DNA of 33,174 nt from Scytalidium lignicola (taxonomy: Eukaryota; Ascomycota; Leotiomycetes), in contig NCSJ02000428.1 in NCBI GenBank assembly GCA_002812745.2, positions 1 to 33,174 of the forward strand. Direction: 5' to 3'. The notes beneath the pieces are model-generated. The model was not told the origin of the DNA. It saw only the letters and a program-made list of their open reading frames with translations, and ran no database searches. The position numbers were made by a program, and so were the translations under genes. Positions 30,725 through 33,174 of this stretch are shown here, piece after piece; the first letter of the stretch is position 1, and the number at the start of each line of letters is the position of its first letter.

Positions 30725-31517
30725 TATCTTCATTTTCTTTTAATATTAATTTACTTTCTTCTTTTTCCTTAGTTAAGTACTTTAATTTTTAACTTAAAAC
30801 ATTTGCTCTTTTATTATCTTCACCTTTAACATGAGTAATCTTAAAATTATATTCAGATAATTTCTTTACTTATTATACTTGTTTTACATTTAATTACTTA
30901 ATTGTTATAAAGTATTAAAGGTTATAATAATTTAAAAGTATATTAATTGTTTTACTAAATCTAATTGTATAATACTTTAAAGCTTTTATAATAATTAATA
31001 TTTCTTTATTTAATGTTTGATAATTTTTTTNAACAACATTTAACTTTCTTAATTAAAATGCTAATAATATCTAGTAATGTTATTTATTAATCTATTATAA
31101 TTATGATAATATAACTCTTAATGTTATATTAAATATATTAGTTTTAATTCTTATTCTTTTTTTTTAAATTAAAGATTCTTAAGAAATCTTCTTTTACAAA
31201 AATATCTTTAATGTTTTAAAATACTTTCTTTACAACATTATTCTATTCATAAGCTTAATTCTTTTTTNATAAGTTCAGTTAATAATATAAAGATTTTAGA
31301 ATAGTCCTTTATAAATCTCTAGTAATAGTTAGTTAACCTTAAGAAACTTTATAATTGTTTAATTGTCTTAAATAATTCTTACTCTTTAATTGACTAAATC
31401 TTATTATTTAAGGTTTTTATCCTTTCTTTAAAAATATAATATTTTAAGAATTAAACTTGTTCTTTATAAAACTTGTATTTTACTAGTTTATAATACAATC
31501 TTACTTCTTATAATACT
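30725..31517 (-). pseudogene. Chromovirus copy D, RT-RNase H fragment, heavily AT-converted
   Basis: The reverse complement aligns along its length with copy A from about 9955 to 10745. Matching segments include AAGGATAAAxACC after the RT, TATTAxTxGAGATTTAT, GCTTATGAATAGAATAA, GATTTCTTAxGAATCTTxAA and ATTxTxAAGATTACTCA. The RNase H TDAS motif reads TNIF. It is bounded on the left by the Copia 3' LTR and on the right by the GC island, both abruptly. It is the most strongly converted copy of this family in the window, and the only one on the minus strand. Confidence 0.82.
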
Positions 31518-31519
31518 AA

Positions 31520-32050
31520 CGGCCCATCCGCCGGAGTATGGCCTCAGGCGGCCCGTGCGCTGGAGTTTGGCCTCACCGGCTAGCCCGATCTGGCCGGCCC
31601 CTCCTCGAGACCCCGATTTGTAGGACGGATTGCTCGACGACGACGGCTGCTCACACAAGATGGCCGGTGTCGCGTCGGTCGAGAATTGGCCGGCCTATCG
31701 CGGGATCCAATTTGCATGGTTGTGCGACGTCAGCTAGCCGAGCTATTCGGGTGCAAAGTGCAAAAACACTGATTTCGAGTCTTCCAAGTCGATTTGCACC
31801 ACCAATTGGCGTCTAAACGCAATACAAATTACGTGCACATGTAGAGCTCGAAATTGGCTTTCTAGTGATACCAAATTTGTATTTGCACGATAAGTGATTA
31901 TAAAGTTATCAAATTACAAAGTTTGTAGCTTGCAAAATCGAAAAGTTATTAAATTGCTGGAGTATTGCCTCACTTTTAGCTGGAGTATTGCCTCAGTCTA
32001 GCCAAATTAGGTAAGGATCTACGAGCACACCTGAGATTTCAGGTATACAT
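31520..32050. other. GC-rich island with flanking short direct repeats, no gene assigned
   Basis: An abrupt change from AT-rich to GC-rich sequence occurs at about 31520, followed by gradual decline toward 32050. Four copies of a 17-bp motif, GCYGGAGTWTKGCCTCA, occur in pairs at the two ends (31530-31546 and 31559-31575; 31956-31972 and 31979-31995), all in the same direction. A 92-codon open frame at 31538-31816 has no recognisable domain and is not supported. The right edge has a small inverted pair ACCTGA/TCAGGT at about 32030-32045. It may be a young or RIP-resistant repeat or a fragment of normal-composition host DNA. Confidence 0.5.
31530..31995 (+). repeat. Four direct copies of a 17-bp GGAGT..GCCTCA motif
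   Basis: The two left copies are GCCGGAGTATGGCCTCA and GCTGGAGTTTGGCCTCA, 29 bp apart start to start. The two right copies are both GCTGGAGTATTGCCTCA, 23 bp apart. The arrangement in two pairs around about 380 bp is unlikely by chance. Function unknown. Confidence 0.75.
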
Positions 32051-32232
32051 GTTCAAATTTAAGCAAAATCATCTTTTATTTGATTATTACTATTAAGATC
32101 AAAAATTAGCCAAATAATATTAAGTAAGTTAAATAAAGCAAAATTTTCTCATTTAAATAATCTATTTCTCATTATATAATATTATGTATTAAATGATTAT
32201 AATCAAATATTAAATTTAAATCTCAAGTAAAA
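32051..32232. other. AT-rich spacer
   Basis: No gene or motif is seen. Its last five bases, TAAAA, are the left copy of the target duplication of the solo LTR. Confidence 0.5.
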
Positions 32233-32575
32233 TGTTACGGGTTTTACCTAACAAGCTGATTGGTGTAAGCCTGAGGCTCGGTACACAGAAGGTGTACATA
32301 GAGAACCTAACAATCAGAGGTCACATGATAGAGTCCTAGGATCCTTGGGGGACTCCAGAGGACTCCAAGGACTCCAAAGGGTCCAGCAGGATTTCATTAT
32401 CTATATAAGCACACTGTAAGAACATGAGAGTAGACTCCTCGTGTTCAACCTAAATACATTACTAGACCCTACTTTTAACTTAGTTGCTTACTTGTATGTC
32501 ACATGTTTCTGTTGTCCCTGAACATCTACCTTACCTTTGGTTATCCAGTGATCTGGATAGCGTAGTTTTATAACA
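32233..32575 (+). repeat. LTR 5, solo chromovirus LTR
   Basis: This is a complete 343-bp LTR, TGTTACGGG to TTTATAACA, with TATA box 32401-32410. It is flanked on both sides by TAAAA (32228-32232 and 32576-32580), a 5-bp target duplication as expected for Ty3/Gypsy integrase. It is the product of LTR-LTR recombination after insertion. Its start (CCTAACAAGC) places it with LTR 3 in one subfamily. Confidence 0.95.
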
Positions 32576-32580
32576 TAAAA

Positions 32581-32774
32581 TCTCGNAAAAAAAAAAAATC
32601 TCTTTTATATTATACTATAACTATTAAAACNTACTAAAACTAAAAAAGCAAAGAAAAGGAAAAAAAAAAAAATCAAAATTAATAAAATAGAATCTTGTAA
32701 TTTTAATTATATATTTATTTATTATTATATAATATTATATATTTGTCGAAATATCTTATTTAAATTTAAATATA
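32581..32774. other. AT-rich low-complexity spacer with two poly-A runs
   Basis: A12-type runs lie near 32587-32598 and 32660-32671, with Ns beside A runs. No coding sign is seen. It is downstream of the minus-strand ORF and could include its 3' untranslated region. Confidence 0.5.
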
Positions 32775-33173
32775 TTAAGTATTTAAATCTAATTTATCTA
32801 AGACATGTAAATCAATCTCCATGAATATTTCTAAAGCTTTAATGCTATCTGTATTGTTATAAGTAATTTTCGTACTTATAAATTGACAAAAAGCTTCTTC
32901 ATCTTCTAATACCTGGATATTAACTTTTTGTAAGCATTTTAAGCTTAATTTATTGTGTATAATTAAAATTCGAGCTAATAAACAAGATTCAAGTAATATA
33001 TTCTGATATTTACACGAAATCAAGTGAATATCTCGATTATTACAGATCTTAGAAGGTAGATAGCACTGAAAACAACAGCTTCCTTCTTGAAAAAGCTGCT
33101 TTTTACGAATATATTCCTTATTCTTTTTAAAATAAGTATATAAATCCAAGTAATCTAATTTATCTGGACAATT
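32775..33173 (-). CDS. C-terminal part of an unidentified Cys-cluster protein (helicase-associated type?), cut by window edge
   Basis: The minus-strand frame is open from the window edge to TAA at 32775-32777, 132 codons, with no stop despite very AT-rich sequence. No ATG lies in the visible part, so the start is outside. The visible protein begins NCPDKLDYLDLYTYFKKN, then KKQLFQEGSCCFQCYLPSKI with Cys at CC-x2-C, a further Cys in PSKICNN, and another in LISCKYQNILLE. The remainder is helical and hydrophobic with an acidic C-terminus. The order C-C-x2-C-x2-P-x3-C then C-x2-x-x-I resembles the Cys-rich tail found after RecQ-like helicase domains in many fungal repeat-associated proteins. That is my recollection, not a search result. 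It could also be an unrelated orphan gene. Confidence 0.5.
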   Translation of the reverse strand, partial: NCPDKLDYLDLYTYFKKNKEYIRKKQLFQEGSCCFQCYLPSKICNNRDIHLISCKYQNILLESCLLARILIIHNKLSLKCLQKVNIQVLEDEEAFCQFISTKITYNNTDSIKALEIFMEIDLHVLDKLDLNT

Positions 33174-33174
33174 A

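Noticed and set aside
31538..31816. 92-codon plus-strand open frame in the GC island
   Set aside because: It begins inside the first direct repeat, is Arg/Ser/Ala-rich as expected for any GC-rich frame, and shows no domain. Open frames of this size are common in GC-rich sequence.
1..33174. CRISPR arrays, prokaryotic operons, ribosome binding sites, tRNA or rRNA genes
   Set aside because: No regularly spaced identical repeats with unique spacers, no cloverleaf or rRNA-like segment, and the gene content is eukaryotic retroelements.

Overview
The window looks like a transposable-element graveyard from a filamentous (probably ascomycete) fungal genome. It is strongly AT-rich with islands of normal base composition. 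Almost every recognisable reading frame is a eukaryotic LTR-retrotransposon or Tc1/mariner-type transposase, and most lesions are C-to-T or G-to-A transitions: CAA/CAG to TAA/TAG, TGG to TAG/TGA, and Asp to Asn, Glu to Lys or Gly to Glu at catalytic motifs. That is the signature of repeat-induced point mutation (RIP). I cannot name the species. I see no ordinary host housekeeping gene; the only candidate non-degraded coding sequence is a fragment at the right edge.

Layout. 1-182: end of a short GACCG/CGGTC-rich palindromic element, of which a fuller copy lies at 18934-19273. 1347-2750: pol remnant (RT, RNase H) of one Ty3/Gypsy family. 2751-6036: AT-rich sequence with many Ns and no confident gene. 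6037-15421: a second Gypsy family, a chromovirus. It has a two-LTR element (copy A: LTR, gag-pol with chromodomain, antisense Cys-rich ORF, LTR), followed without a gap by the 3' part of a second copy (B) and a third LTR. 15422-17110: gag/protease/integrase remnant of a Ty1/Copia family. 17487-18455: RIP-damaged DD34E-type transposase. 19601-23093: 5' LTR plus 5' half of a third chromovirus copy (C). 23814-24090: degenerate repeats. 24358-25413 (minus): full-length Tc1-like transposase frame with five stops but an intact catalytic triad. 25742-30719: a second Copia element with both LTRs. 30725-31517 (minus): RT/RNase H fragment of the chromovirus (copy D). 31520-32050: GC-rich island framed by short direct repeats. 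32233-32575: solo chromovirus LTR with a 5-bp target duplication. 32775-33173 (minus): 3' part of an open reading frame with a Cys cluster, running off the edge.

The elements are nested or abutted, so this is layered insertion. The chromovirus is the dominant family, with five LTRs and parts of four internal regions. Its copies decayed at different positions, so between them they show the ancestral motifs. Several frame breaks sit at homopolymers or at single Ns, and skipping the N restores the frame in at least five cases. Much of the apparent frameshifting is therefore probably assembly noise, and the chromovirus probably had one continuous gag-pol frame. The least expected feature is a conserved antisense frame between the chromodomain and the 3' LTR, encoding a Cys-rich cluster followed by a charged helical stretch, present in both copies that retain this region.
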